NCBI RefSeq assembly: GCF_024496245.1
Contig: NZ_CP101740.1
Coordinates: 3,196,001 to 3,260,000, forward strand
Direction: 5' to 3'
DNA length: 64,000 bases
DNA from: Sphingomonas qomolangmaensis
GTDB taxonomy: Bacteria; Pseudomonadota; Alphaproteobacteria; Sphingomonadales; Sphingomonadaceae
The number at the start of each line of letters is the position of its first letter. Within the stretch, counting starts at the first letter, position 1. Below are positions 1 through 9,052 of this stretch, one piece after another. A model generated the notes under the pieces. It was given only the letters and a program-made list of their open reading frames with translations. It was not told where the DNA came from and made no database searches. The position numbers and the translations under genes were made by a program.

Positions 1-1877
1 CCGCCCGGCGCCGACGGATTGGCTTCCTGCCCGCGGAAGAAGTTCGAATAGAGGAACGCTTCCTGCGGCGCGAGCGCACCGGTGGTACGCGTGGCTGGAT
101 TGCCGTCGATCGGACGGTCGAACCAGACCGGGCCGCCCGGCCCGACCGACGAATTGTCGGCCAGCGTGCCGCCGCCCCAGATCTCGCTCAACACGCCCCA
201 GTTATAGGCCGACGAACGCGCTTCGTTCTGGCGATCGGCGAAGCGATAGCCCGCCTTTACCGACTTCAGCCAGCCTTCCTCGGGGAAGCTATAGTCGAAA
301 TCGATCCGCGCCGCGTCCGAATCGCCCTCGCTATCCTCGAGGTGATCCATCGCCGAGCGATAGAAGTTGTTATAGGCATTGAGGTAAGACGGGTTGGCGG
401 CGTTCTGGTAATTGTTCGGGCCGTTGGTCACCGGGATCAGCGTCACCTGCGCCGGATCCTTGCCATTCATCCGGATGTCGGCGTTTTGATACGTCGTACC
501 CCAGACCGTCAGGTCGGTGACGTTCACCTTCGACCAGACATGCTGGTAATCGACACTGACCGAAAGCCGGTCGGTGAGCCGCGATTTCACTGCAAAGCTG
601 ATGTCGTTGGTCTGGAAACGCGCGGTGTTGCCGCGAGCGATGTTGTTCGATTGCAGGCCGTTGGTCGGCGTGCGGCCATCGGCGCCCGCCTGCGAATCGG
701 CGCGATAGCCGTTGGGGCCGGTGATCAGCCCGCCGGTAAAGGCATTGTCGTCGTCGAAATCGAAGGTCGTCCCGGGGAAGGGCTGGCTGTCGCCCGCGGC
801 GAGCACGTTGTCGGTCGCGACTTCGATCGCATTCTCGGTCCAGGCCTCGCGCGAATCCGAGCGCAGGAACTGCAGCGTCGCGTCAGTGCGGCCGTCGAGG
901 CTGCGCCATTGCGCCGCCGCCGAATAACCATAACGAACGCGATCATATTCCTGGCTGCGCACCGCGGCACCGCGCGGCACATATACCGTCGTACCGACAT
1001 TGGATGTGCCATCGGCGGCGAGCGGCTGGAGCAACCGCCCGTCGTCGGTCAGCACGCGCGTGCCCCAGTTCGAAATCTGGATGCTGTCGGCGCGGTTGCG
1101 GATTTGCGACCGCACGAAGCTGCCGAGCAGGCCGAAATCGCCGATGCCCGTCTTCCAGCGGTTGCTGAGCAGCACGGATACCGTCGGCGCCGACTTCTTG
1201 ACGAAGTCGCCATAGTTGTTCTCGAGCGTGCCGCCGAGCAGGAAGCCGCTCGAATCGAAGGGCAGGCGCGTGCGCAGGTTGACGGTGCCGGCGATGCCGC
1301 CCTCGATCATGTCGGCCGAAGGGCTTTTGAACACGTCGACCCCGAACAGCAGTTCGGCGGGAACGTCGGCGAAGGACAGGCCGCGGCCGTTGCCTGCGCT
1401 GAAGGTGTCGCGGCCGTTCAACTCCGAACGCGTGTAGGTGAGGCCGCGCACGACGACGCCCGAACCTTCAGCGGCAAAGTGATCGGGATCGGCACCCGCC
1501 TGGAATCGGCTGATCGACACGCCGGGGACGCGCTGGAGGGCTTCGGTGACCGAACGGTCGGGCAAGGCGCCGATGTCTTCGCTCGAGATCGAATCGACGA
1601 CGACGTCGGAGTTGCGCTTGATTGCCTGCGCGCTTTGCAGGCTCTGGCGGATGCCGGTCACGACGATTTCGTCGGTGGTGGCTTCGTCCTGCACGGCCGC
1701 ATCGCCAGCGGTTTGCGGGGTTGCAGGCTGTGTTTGCTCGATTGCAACCATCGGCGCCACCAGGGGCAAGCCATCGGTCGCCGATGCAGCGGCTGCCGGC
1801 ATGGTGAGCACCATCGCCATAACCGAAGCACCCGTCAGTGCACCCGCGCGCGCAGTAGCCAAAGTCTTACCCTTCAC
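1..1877 (-). CDS. TonB-dependent receptor, 3' end cut by window edge
   Basis: Reading the minus strand gives more than 625 codons that run off the left edge, so the C-terminal barrel end is missing. GTG at 1877 is preceded by a good Shine-Dalgarno (GGGGAGG, 4 bases before it). The N-terminus has a signal-like stretch rich in Ala, a TonB box region (DEIVVTG), then the plug motif with SEDIGALPDRSVTEALQRVP and VRGL. This matches the TIGR01782-type receptors of Caulobacter and Sphingomonas that import glycans across the outer membrane. It diverges from two halogenases and lies near xylan/beta-glucan enzymes, so a plant polysaccharide fragment is the likely ligand (inference). Confidence 0.93.
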   Translation of the reverse strand, partial: MKGKTLATARAGALTGASVMAMVLTMPAAAASATDGLPLVAPMVAIEQTQPATPQTAGDAAVQDEATTDEIVVTGIRQSLQSAQAIKRNSDVVVDSISSEDIGALPDRSVTEALQRVPGVSISRFQAGADPDHFAAEGSGVVVRGLTYTRSELNGRDTFSAGNGRGLSFADVPAELLFGVDVFKSPSADMIEGGIAGTVNLRTRLPFDSSGFLLGGTLENNYGDFVKKSAPTVSVLLSNRWKTGIGDFGLLGSFVRSQIRNRADSIQISNWGTRVLTDDGRLLQPLAADGTSNVGTTVYVPRGAAVRSQEYDRVRYGYSAAAQWRSLDGRTDATLQFLRSDSREAWTENAIEVATDNVLAAGDSQPFPGTTFDFDDDNAFTGGLITGPNGYRADSQAGADGRTPTNGLQSNNIARGNTARFQTNDISFAVKSRLTDRLSVSVDYQHVWSKVNVTDLTVWGTTYQNADIRMNGKDPAQVTLIPVTNGPNNYQNAANPSYLNAYNNFYRSAMDHLEDSEGDSDAARIDFDYSFPEEGWLKSVKAGYRFADRQNEARSSAYNWGVLSEIWGGGTLADNSSVGPGGPVWFDRPIDGNPATRTTGALAPQEAFLYSNFFRGQEANPSAPG

Positions 1878-1890
1878 GAAACCTCCCCGA

Positions 1891-1904
1891 TGTTAGCGCT
1901 ATCA
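1891..1904. promoter_or_regulatory. LacI-type operator palindrome before the receptor
   Basis: TGTTAGCGCTATCA is a palindrome apart from one mismatched pair (TG.TAGCGCTA.CA) with the central CG typical of LacI-family sites. It lies 14 bases upstream of the receptor GTG, just beyond its ribosome binding site, where a bound repressor would block transcription. It fits the TGNTANCGNTNNCA pattern that I recall for TonB-receptor regulons of xanthomonads and Caulobacter; which regulator binds it is unknown. Confidence 0.55.
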
Positions 1905-2079
1905 AATGCCGATGCATTGGTGCGCCGAGCGGCCGAATACCCACGGATTTTAAGGTTTGCCAATAGCGGAAAAAGTCTAGATTCAGTTGGCTGTCATGGT
2001 GTTGTAACCTTGCAACAGGCTGCGGAGAGCGATGTGTACGACAGCGGACAGAGGGCTGGTGGGAGGCTCGGTCCCCGGA

Positions 2080-2156
2080 TGGCGATCAACGGCGGCGGCA
2101 CCGCCGGCGGGATGATCGAGGCGGCGACGAGGCCGCTGCTGTGGGTCGCGGCATGA
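2080..2156 (+). pseudogene. 25-codon vestige of a halogenase N-terminus / leader ORF
   Basis: ATG at 2080, preceded by GGGAGG, opens a 25-codon frame containing GGGTAGGM, almost the flavin-binding motif GGGTAGWM of the next gene. The DNA core GGCGGCGGCACCGCCGG is shared by both. The frame ends in an ATGA overlap with the start of the halogenase at 2153, so ribosomes finishing it could re-initiate there. It is either a remnant of a duplicated halogenase 5' end or a coupling leader ORF. Confidence 0.4.
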
Positions 2157-3670
2157 CCAACGGGCCGGTCCGATCGGTGCTGATCGTTGGCGGCGGCACC
2201 GCCGGCTGGATGGCCGCGGCGGCGTTGTCGCGCATGATCCCCACCGGGCTTTCGGTGACGCTGGTCGAATCCGACGCGATCGGAACGATCGGCGTGGGCG
2301 AGGCGACGATCCCGCCGATCCGCGCGTTCAATGCCGCGCTTGGTATCGACGAAGCCGAGTTCATCGCAGCGACGGCGGGCAGCTTCAAACTGGGGATCGA
2401 GTTCGTCGGCTGGGGTGCGACGGGCGAGCGCTACCTGCACCCCTTCGGCGTCTTCGGTTTCGATCAGGAGGGGGTTCGATTCCACCAGCACTGGCTTCGG
2501 CGCCGCGCCGCGGGAGTCCGCGAAGACATTGCCGATTATGCGTTGTGCGCGGTCGCCGCGCGCGAAGGCCGGTTCATGCCCCCCGCGTCCGATCCGGCGT
2601 CGGTGTTGTCGCAGATGAACCACGCCTATCACTTCGACGCCGGGCTGTACGCCGCGTTCCTGCGCACCCGCGCCGAACGCGCCGGGGTCGTTCGGGTCGA
2701 AGGCGAAGTGGTCGAAGTCATCAAGGAAGGCGAGCGCGGGAACGTCAACGCGGTGCGACTGGCCGATAGCCGCATCTTGGCTGCCGATTTGTTCGTCGAT
2801 TGCTCGGGCTTTCGCGGCGTCCTGATCGAAGGCGCGATGCAGGCGGGCTATGAAGACTGGACCCCCTGGCTGGCGTGCGACCGCGCGGTTGCGGTCCCCT
2901 GCGCCACCGGCGGCGATGGGCTGACGCCCTTTACGCGATCGACCGCGCGACCGGCAGGCTGGCAATGGCGGATCCCGCTTCAGCACCGCACCGGCAACGG
3001 CTATGTCTATTCGAGCGCCTATCTATCGGATGACGAGGCGACCGCAACCTTGCTCGCCAATCTCGACGGGCCCGCGCTGGCCGAGCCGCGGCTGCTGCGC
3101 TTCACCGCGGGGCGGCGGCGGCGGCAGTGGATCGGCAATGTCGTCGCGCTTGGGCTGGCGGGTGGCTTTGCCGAACCGCTCGAATCGACCTCGATCCACA
3201 TGGTCCAGAGCGGCATCTCGCGATTGCTCGCGCTGTTCCCCGATCGCGAATTTTCGGGGGTCGAGGCGGCGACCTTCAATCGCCAGGCCGATGTTCAATA
3301 TGATCAGGTCCGCGACTTTCTGGCGCTGCACTATCACCTCACCCATCGCGACGATTCACCCTTCTGGCGCGATGCCGCGGCGCGCGCGATCCCCGATACG
3401 CTGGCGGAGAAGATCGCCTTGTGGAAGCGCGCCGGTCGCGTGTTTCGCCGCGACGACGATCTGTTCGCCGAGGATAGCTGGGTTGCGGTGCTGCTCGGGC
3501 AGGGGCTGGTGCCCGGCGGATGGGATCGGATGGCCGATCTTACCGATCCCGCGATGGTCGAGCAGCGCTTCGTTCGGCTGCGCGCGCTGTTCGCCGACGC
3601 GGCAAGCCGCATGCCGCGCCATGCCGACTATATCGCGCGGGTAGCGCCCGGCCGGCAGCACGCAGCGTGA
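2153..3670 (+). CDS. Flavin-dependent tryptophan-halogenase-like protein 1
   Basis: The 505-residue product has the N-terminal flavin fold (VLIVGGGTAGWMAAAAL), the VGEATIPPIR segment, the Lys-bearing FKLGIEF segment near residue 80, the halogenase signature WQWRIP, and GGFAEPLESTSIH, where family members carry the catalytic Glu. Such enzymes use FADH2, oxygen and halide to halogenate an aromatic substrate; the native substrate here is unknown. ATG 2153 lacks a strong Shine-Dalgarno of its own and may be coupled to the small frame before it. It overlaps the next halogenase by four bases (GTGA), so the two are co-translated. The setting beside a glycan receptor is common in sphingomonads and unexplained. 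Confidence 0.93.
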   Translation: MTNGPVRSVLIVGGGTAGWMAAAALSRMIPTGLSVTLVESDAIGTIGVGEATIPPIRAFNAALGIDEAEFIAATAGSFKLGIEFVGWGATGERYLHPFGVFGFDQEGVRFHQHWLRRRAAGVREDIADYALCAVAAREGRFMPPASDPASVLSQMNHAYHFDAGLYAAFLRTRAERAGVVRVEGEVVEVIKEGERGNVNAVRLADSRILAADLFVDCSGFRGVLIEGAMQAGYEDWTPWLACDRAVAVPCATGGDGLTPFTRSTARPAGWQWRIPLQHRTGNGYVYSSAYLSDDEATATLLANLDGPALAEPRLLRFTAGRRRRQWIGNVVALGLAGGFAEPLESTSIHMVQSGISRLLALFPDREFSGVEAATFNRQADVQYDQVRDFLALHYHLTHRDDSPFWRDAAARAIPDTLAEKIALWKRAGRVFRRDDDLFAEDSWVAVLLGQGLVPGGWDRMADLTDPAMVEQRFVRLRALFADAASRMPRHADYIARVAPGRQHAA

Positions 3671-5187
3671 CGCAGCGCATCGTGGTGTTGGGCGGCGGCA
3701 CCGCCGGCTGGATGGCCGCGGCCACCGCGGCGCGGCTGCTCGGGCCCGCGGGCTGGACGGTGACCCTGATCGAATCGGACGCGATACCCACCGTTGGCGT
3801 CGGCGAAGCGACGATCCCGCCGATCCGCACCTTCCACGCGATGCTGGGGATCGACGAGGCCGATTTCCTGGGTGCGACGGGGGGCAGCTGGAAGCTGGGT
3901 ATCCGGTTCGAAGGCTGGTCGGGGCAGGGCAGTTCGTACCTCCACGCCTTCGGACGTCCCGGCACCGATATCGGCGGGCTGCCCTTCCACGCGCAATGGC
4001 TCCGCGCGCGCGCCGCGGGGCAGGCCGAAGCGCTCGAGCGTTATTGGCTCGAGGCGCGTGCGGCGGAGGAAGGACGGTTCGCGCACCCGCTCGACAATGG
4101 CGATTCGCCGCTGTCGCGCATTACCTACGCCTATCATTTCGACGCCGGGCACTATACGACGTTCCTGCGCCGGCATGCCGAAGCGATGGGCGCGGCGCGC
4201 GTCGAAGGCACCGTCGAGGGCGTCGAGCGCGGCGCTGCCGGGATCGCGGCGCTGGTGCTGGCCGATGGCCGGCGGATCGAGGGCGATCTGTTCCTCGATT
4301 GCTCGGGCTTCGCGTCGTTGCTGGTGGGCGAGGCGCTGGGGGTCGGCTGGGTCGATTGGTCGCACTGGTTGCCGTGCGATCGCGCGGTCGCGGTGGCGTC
4401 GGCAGCCGATACAGCGCCGCTGCCGCTGACTCGATCGATCGCGCATGCGGCGGGCTGGCAGTGGCGGATCCCGTTGCGGCACCGTACGGGAAACGGGCGC
4501 GTGTTTTGCTCGGCCTATCTCAGCGAGGACGAGGCGACCGCCGAATTGCTGGCGTCGCTAGAGACGCCGCCGACCGCCGAGCCGCGGGTGCTGCGCTTCT
4601 CGACCGGGCATCGGCAGGCGTTCTGGGCGCAGAATTGCGTCGCCCTGGGGCTTGCGTCGGGGTTCATGGAGCCGCTCGAATCGACGAGCATCCATCTGGT
4701 GCAGGCGGGGCTGCAACATCTGCTGCAACATCTGCCTGGGGCAGCGGCGGGGCCGGACGCGGTGGCCGCGACGCGCGCGCGCTACAACCGGGTGATGACC
4801 ACCGAATTCGAACGGATCCGCGACTTCCTGGTCGCGCATTATTACCTGAACCAACGGCCCGAGCGCTTCTGGCACGATCGCCGCGCGCAAACCCCGCCGC
4901 CCGGGCTCGCCGAAAAGCTTGCGCTGTTCGCGGGCGGCGGGCGGCTGTTCCGCGAGGATGACGAGCTCTTCAACGCCTGGAGTTGGCTCGCCTTGCTGAC
5001 CGGGCAAGGCGCCCCCGCGCTTGGGCATGATCCGGTATGCGATGCCTGGCCGCTGGCGCGCGTCGCCGATCGACTCGCACGGATCGAGGCGGTGGTGACC
5101 GCGTCGCTCGATCATATGCCCCCGCATGCCGAGGCATTGGCGCGGCTCGAGCCGCTGCCGACCGACGCCGCGCTTGCGGCATGCTGA
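3667..5187 (+). CDS. Flavin-dependent tryptophan-halogenase-like protein 2
   Basis: The product has 506 residues. The GTG start lies inside the previous gene's stop region (GTGA). It shows the same landmarks as its neighbour: VVLGGGTAGWMAAATAA, VGEATIPPIRTFH, WKLGIRFEGW, WQWRIP and GFMEPLESTSIH. The two proteins are clearly paralogous along their whole length and probably arose by tandem duplication. All flavin and halide-site motifs that I can judge are present, so it should be catalytically competent. A partner flavin reductase is not encoded nearby. Substrate unknown; a protein or receptor-bound aromatic group and free indoles are both possible (inference). Confidence 0.93.
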   Translation: MTQRIVVLGGGTAGWMAAATAARLLGPAGWTVTLIESDAIPTVGVGEATIPPIRTFHAMLGIDEADFLGATGGSWKLGIRFEGWSGQGSSYLHAFGRPGTDIGGLPFHAQWLRARAAGQAEALERYWLEARAAEEGRFAHPLDNGDSPLSRITYAYHFDAGHYTTFLRRHAEAMGAARVEGTVEGVERGAAGIAALVLADGRRIEGDLFLDCSGFASLLVGEALGVGWVDWSHWLPCDRAVAVASAADTAPLPLTRSIAHAAGWQWRIPLRHRTGNGRVFCSAYLSEDEATAELLASLETPPTAEPRVLRFSTGHRQAFWAQNCVALGLASGFMEPLESTSIHLVQAGLQHLLQHLPGAAAGPDAVAATRARYNRVMTTEFERIRDFLVAHYYLNQRPERFWHDRRAQTPPPGLAEKLALFAGGGRLFREDDELFNAWSWLALLTGQGAPALGHDPVCDAWPLARVADRLARIEAVVTASLDHMPPHAEALARLEPLPTDAALAAC

Positions 5188-5267
5188 GCGCGCGAGCGAT
5201 GCGCGGGTGCCTATCCGGTGCGTTTGCCGGGGTTGTCCGGCCCCATCGTGCTGTTACCTAGGAAGCC

Positions 5268-6305
5268 ATGATCTCCTCCTTGTCACCGCTTCGGCCCGCC
5301 GACGAACGCGCCGCAGTCGATGCCGCAACCTTCGCCACCGACGTCGCACCGCTCGCGCAACCGCTGGTGCTGCGCGATCAAGTAGCCGCATGGCCCGCCG
5401 TCGCGGCGGCCAAGGCAGGCGACAACGCGATAGCCGACTATCTGGGGGGGCTTGAGGCCGGTGCCGCGCATCCGCTCGAGGTGCTGGTGTCGCCGCCCGA
5501 ATTTGGCGGGCGGTTTTTCTATCGCGGCGACAATCTAGAAGGCTTCAACTTCAATCGCGAGCGCGCGCCGCTCAAGCTGTTGCTCAGCGAGCTGCTGCGG
5601 CTGGCGGCGCTGCCCGCAGGCGAGGCACACTCGCTCTATGCCAACGCCGCGACCGCGCCCGAGCATCTGCCCGGATGGTCGGCGGGCAATCCGATCGATC
5701 TCGACCTTGGCGGCGCGGTGCCGCGGCTGTGGATCGGCAATGCCAGCCGCACCGCGACCCATTATGACGGCTCGACCAACCTTGCGTGCGTCGTGGCGGG
5801 GCGGCGGCGGTTCATCCTCTTTCCGCCCGAGCAGGTGGGCAATCTGTATCTTGGCCCGCTCGACCGAACGCTGGCGGGCCCGCCTTCGTCGATGGTCGAT
5901 CCCACCCGACCCGATCTCGACCGCTACCCGCGCTTCGCCCAGGCGCTCGCCCACGCGGTCGTCGCTGACCTTGGGCCAGGCGATGCGATATTCGTCCCCG
6001 CGACCTGGTGGCACCATGTGCAGGCGTTCGATACGCTCAACGTCCTGTGCAATTATTGGTGGGATTTCGACCCCGCCAACTCGGCATTCCATGCGTTGGT
6101 CCATGCGATGATGGCGGTGCGCGATCGGCCGCAGTTCGAAAAGGAAGGCTGGCGCGCCTGGTTCGATCACTATGTCTTCAGCCCGTCGGCCGGCACCGCG
6201 GGCGATCATCTGCCCGCAAGCGCACGCGGGGTGCTCGCACCGGCGTCGGCCGACCGGACCGAACGCATGCGCCAATATCTGTTGCGTGTGCTGGGCACCA
6301 AATAA
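5268..6305 (+). CDS. Cupin_8/JmjC-like domain protein
   Basis: A 345-residue protein with a double-stranded beta-helix dioxygenase fold of the cupin_8 type. The metal-site pattern is visible as THYDGSTN (H-x-D) near residue 165 and a later His in FVPATWWHHV; the segment GRRRFILFPPEQ between them is typical. Family members are Fe(II)/2-oxoglutarate oxygenases (FIH-like hydroxylases) although many are uncharacterised. ATG 5268 follows AGGA at close spacing. The gene stands 80 bases after halogenase 2 in the same direction, and cupin-plus-halogenase pairs recur next to TonB receptors, suggesting a shared oxidative modification job (inference). Confidence 0.85.
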   Translation: MISSLSPLRPADERAAVDAATFATDVAPLAQPLVLRDQVAAWPAVAAAKAGDNAIADYLGGLEAGAAHPLEVLVSPPEFGGRFFYRGDNLEGFNFNRERAPLKLLLSELLRLAALPAGEAHSLYANAATAPEHLPGWSAGNPIDLDLGGAVPRLWIGNASRTATHYDGSTNLACVVAGRRRFILFPPEQVGNLYLGPLDRTLAGPPSSMVDPTRPDLDRYPRFAQALAHAVVADLGPGDAIFVPATWWHHVQAFDTLNVLCNYWWDFDPANSAFHALVHAMMAVRDRPQFEKEGWRAWFDHYVFSPSAGTAGDHLPASARGVLAPASADRTERMRQYLLRVLGTK

Positions 6306-6388
6306 GCCCGGTTGTGCAGTTAGGTTAAGCAGGAACCCGATCACAGCATTGCGAAGGGCTCGCCAACCGGCCTAACCGACCCGCCGCA

Positions 6389-7069
6389 TCATTCCTGCCA
6401 AAGCGTAACCGCCGAATTTCCCTTGCTGCCGAAACCTTCGGTCGCCAGCACTTGATAGTGCATCGTGCCGAGCTGCATCCCCGCCTTGCGCCACGCCGCG
6501 ACATGGTTGGCGAAGGTGATTGTTCGATCCTTGCCGAACGTCTGGCGCTGGGTCCGCACGCTCCAATATTGGTAGAAGGTCTGGGTGCCGCGGATCGATG
6601 GCTGCTCGACTCGCTGGGTGCGGTGGATGGTGTAGATGCCGCCATCGCTACGCACGGTGCCCAGCGGTTTCGCATCGTCGCCGGGCGGGGTGAAATTCGA
6701 ACCCCAATCCTCGACGATATAATATTCGATCAGCGGATCGGTCGACCACCCGTAAAGCGTCAGATAGCTGTTGGTGCCGGCTTCGAACCGGTTGACCTTG
6801 TACCCGATCGTCCGCGTCTGCGATCCCACCCGCCAGCCTTTGCCGGCGACCAGATTTTCCCTGGCACCCAGGCGATAGTCGGTCGTGTAGCGGCCGCGCC
6901 GCCCCAGCGTCATGCAGGCATCACCGCTGCTTTTCCAGAAGGTGAAGAAATAGCCGTCGTGCATGCCGGTTTGGTTCGAGCAAAGCTGGCGGGTCGCCGG
7001 ATCGGGCTGATGCGCGGCCGGAAGAAGGATCGCGACGAGCGCAAGCGCGATTGGTTCGAAATATTTCAT
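6389..7069 (-). CDS. GH11 endo-1,4-beta-xylanase
   Basis: The 226-residue product starts with a signal peptide (KYFEPIALALVAILLPAA) and continues as a GH11 beta-jelly roll: HDGYFFTFWKSSG, YLTLYGWSTDPLIEYYIVE, TVRSDGGIYTIHRTQR and QVLATEGFGSKGNSAVTLW. Glu in IEYYIVE is at the nucleophile position and Glu in ATEGF at the acid/base position. GH11 enzymes are strict xylanases that cut internal beta-1,4 bonds. Length fits the family (about 190 residues plus signal). I chose ATG 7069 because the signal peptide begins there; the frame stays open 38 codons further upstream. It is convergent with the cupin gene and divergent from the esterase. Confidence 0.9.
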   Translation of the reverse strand: MKYFEPIALALVAILLPAAHQPDPATRQLCSNQTGMHDGYFFTFWKSSGDACMTLGRRGRYTTDYRLGARENLVAGKGWRVGSQTRTIGYKVNRFEAGTNSYLTLYGWSTDPLIEYYIVEDWGSNFTPPGDDAKPLGTVRSDGGIYTIHRTQRVEQPSIRGTQTFYQYWSVRTQRQTFGKDRTITFANHVAAWRKAGMQLGTMHYQVLATEGFGSKGNSAVTLWQE

Positions 7070-7312
7070 CGCCGAGGATATGGAGGCCGACGATTCCAAC
7101 TTCCACCGAAATTGTAGGTGGCGCGACTGGGTCGTCGAAGCGTTCGCTCGGGCGAAAGTTCGGGGATTAGCGCGCCGCGGCAATCCCGATGTGGCTGGCC
7201 TTCGGCATCGGCCGCGCTACGATGCGGTCGGGCGACGCCGCCCGGCCTTCGAGCATCGCGACGCGGCGCCAGGTGCCGATCGCGCCCAACCCTGTTTGCT
7301 GACGGAGCATCT

Positions 7313-8026
7313 ATGAGCCTTGACCGCCGGACCTTTTTCGCAGCCACCGCCGGATTCTCGCTGCTGCCCGGCCTCGCCACCGGGCAGGACGCCGCCCGCG
7401 AGAAGCGGCTGCGCGAAGATTGGGCATGGTGGGCGCGCTATGCCGACGACAATGCAAGGCTGCGAACCGCCGGAGAACCCGTGGGGGTGGTCTTCATGGG
7501 CGATTCGATCACCGAAGGCTGGCGCGACAAGCGTCCCGAATTTTTCCGCGAGGGGCGGGTGGGGCGCGGCATCAGTGGCCAGACGACCTCGCAGATGGTG
7601 CTTCGCATGATGCCCGACGTGATCGCGCTGCGTCCGCGCGCGGTGCACATCATGGCGGGTACCAACGATGTCGCCGGCAATACCGGGCCGATGACGCGCG
7701 CCCAGACGTACGATAATCTGATGGCGATGGCGCAGCTGGCGAAGGCGAACGGGATCGCGGTGCTGCTGGCGTCGGTTCCCCCCGCCGCCGGCTTCCCCTG
7801 GCGGCCGGGCCTTCCAACGATCGAGCCGATCGCCGAGATCAACGCCTGGATACGCGCCTATGCCGCGCGCATCGGCGCGACCCATGTCGATTATGCCGCG
7901 GCGCTCGGCGACGGACGGGGTGGCATACGCAAGGGGCTGGCGCTCGACGGCGTCCACCCCGAAGCCGCGGGGTATGCCGCGATGGAGAAGGTGATCGAGC
8001 CCATCCTGCTGGGGATGAAGCTGTGA
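7313..8026 (+). CDS. SGNH/GDSL-family hydrolase, Tat-exported
   Basis: The 237-residue product carries a twin-arginine signal (DRRTFFAATAGFSLLPG) and all four SGNH blocks: MGDSITEG with the catalytic Ser, GRGISGQT, AGTNDVAGN, and DGVHPEAAGY with the Asp/His pair. Family members are esterases; next to xylanase and GH5 genes an acetyl- or acyl-esterase acting on decorated glycans is likely (inference). ATG 7313 follows GGAG. The following GH5 gene overlaps its stop by four bases, so both are one transcription unit. Confidence 0.88.
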   Translation: MSLDRRTFFAATAGFSLLPGLATGQDAAREKRLREDWAWWARYADDNARLRTAGEPVGVVFMGDSITEGWRDKRPEFFREGRVGRGISGQTTSQMVLRMMPDVIALRPRAVHIMAGTNDVAGNTGPMTRAQTYDNLMAMAQLAKANGIAVLLASVPPAAGFPWRPGLPTIEPIAEINAWIRAYAARIGATHVDYAAALGDGRGGIRKGLALDGVHPEAAGYAAMEKVIEPILLGMKL

Positions 8027-9009
8027 CCCTCGGCCGGCGCATGGTGGTGGCGGGTATGGCGGGGCTGGCGGGATCGCTCGCTTTCCCGCGAATCGGCGAA
8101 GCCACGCCGGTATCGCGCGGCGTCGTTGCTCGCCACGGCCGGCTGCAGGTGCGCGGCAACCATATCGTCGGCGAACATGGCCGCCCGGTCACGCTGCGCG
8201 GCATGTCGCTGTTCTGGAGCCAGTGGCAGGGCCAATATTACAACGCCGACGCCGTTCGCTGGTTGTGCAGCGATTGGAAGATCGACGTTGTCCGCGCGGC
8301 GATGGCGGTCGACTCGGGCGGCTATCTGGCCAATCCCGCGGCCGAGCTGGCCAAGGTCGAAGCGGTAATCGACGCCGCCGTCGCCAACGACATCTACGTC
8401 ATCATCGACTGGCACGCGCACCAGCCCTATCCCGAACAGGCCGCAGCATTCTTCGCGCGGATCGCGGGCAAGTACGGCGCGCTGCCGAACCTGATATACG
8501 AGCCGTATAACGAGCCGTTGGTCGAACATGGCTGGGCCGACGTGCTCAAACCCTATCACGCCGCCGTGCTGACCGCGATCCGGCGCGTCGATCAGCGCAA
8601 TCTGGTGGTCGCCGGCACGCGCAGCTGGTCGCAGGATGTCGACGAGGCGGCCGCCGATCCGCTGGCCGATCCCAACCTTGCCTATACGCTCCATTTCTAT
8701 GCCGCCACGCATAAGCAGGCGCTGCGGGACAAGGCCGCCGCGGCGATGGCAAAGGGGGCGGCGCTGTTCGTCACCGAATATGGCACGACCCGCGCCGACG
8801 GCGATGGCGTGATCGACGCGACCGAAACCGGCGTCTGGTGGGACTTTTTGGAGCAGCACCATATCGGCTACGTCAACTGGTCGGTGGCGGACAAAGCCGA
8901 GCTGTCGGCGGCATTGAAACCGGGTGCCGGTCCCCGCGGCAAATGGGGAGAGGCGATGCTGACATCGTCGGGTAAGCTGGTCCGCAAGCGCCTGCGCACG
9001 ATGGCGTGA
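8023..9009 (+). CDS. GH5-family glycoside hydrolase
   Basis: Starts with GTG inside the esterase stop (GTGA), giving 328 residues. An N-terminal Arg-Arg hydrophobic segment suggests Tat export. The TIM-barrel GH5 landmarks are GNHIVGEHGRPVTLRGMS, IIDWHAHQPYPEQ, NLIYEPYNEP (acid/base Glu) and LFVTEYGTT (nucleophile Glu). GH5 covers endoglucanases, mannanases and related enzymes; the length and sequence resemble GH5 subfamily 2-like cellulases, but the exact specificity cannot be read. Together with the GH11 enzyme it points to hemicellulose or beta-glucan breakdown in the periplasm. Confidence 0.9.
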   Translation: MTLGRRMVVAGMAGLAGSLAFPRIGEATPVSRGVVARHGRLQVRGNHIVGEHGRPVTLRGMSLFWSQWQGQYYNADAVRWLCSDWKIDVVRAAMAVDSGGYLANPAAELAKVEAVIDAAVANDIYVIIDWHAHQPYPEQAAAFFARIAGKYGALPNLIYEPYNEPLVEHGWADVLKPYHAAVLTAIRRVDQRNLVVAGTRSWSQDVDEAAADPLADPNLAYTLHFYAATHKQALRDKAAAAMAKGAALFVTEYGTTRADGDGVIDATETGVWWDFLEQHHIGYVNWSVADKAELSAALKPGAGPRGKWGEAMLTSSGKLVRKRLRTMA

Positions 9010-9052
9010 ACGCGCGGGCCGATGGGGGACCGGGGGGCGTTACCGCAACCGG

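Noticed and set aside
342..2156. Plus-strand 604-codon open frame
   Set aside because: It is the antisense of the receptor gene, which has the TonB box, plug motifs and a good start; the plus frame shows His/Arg-rich nonsense and no family features.
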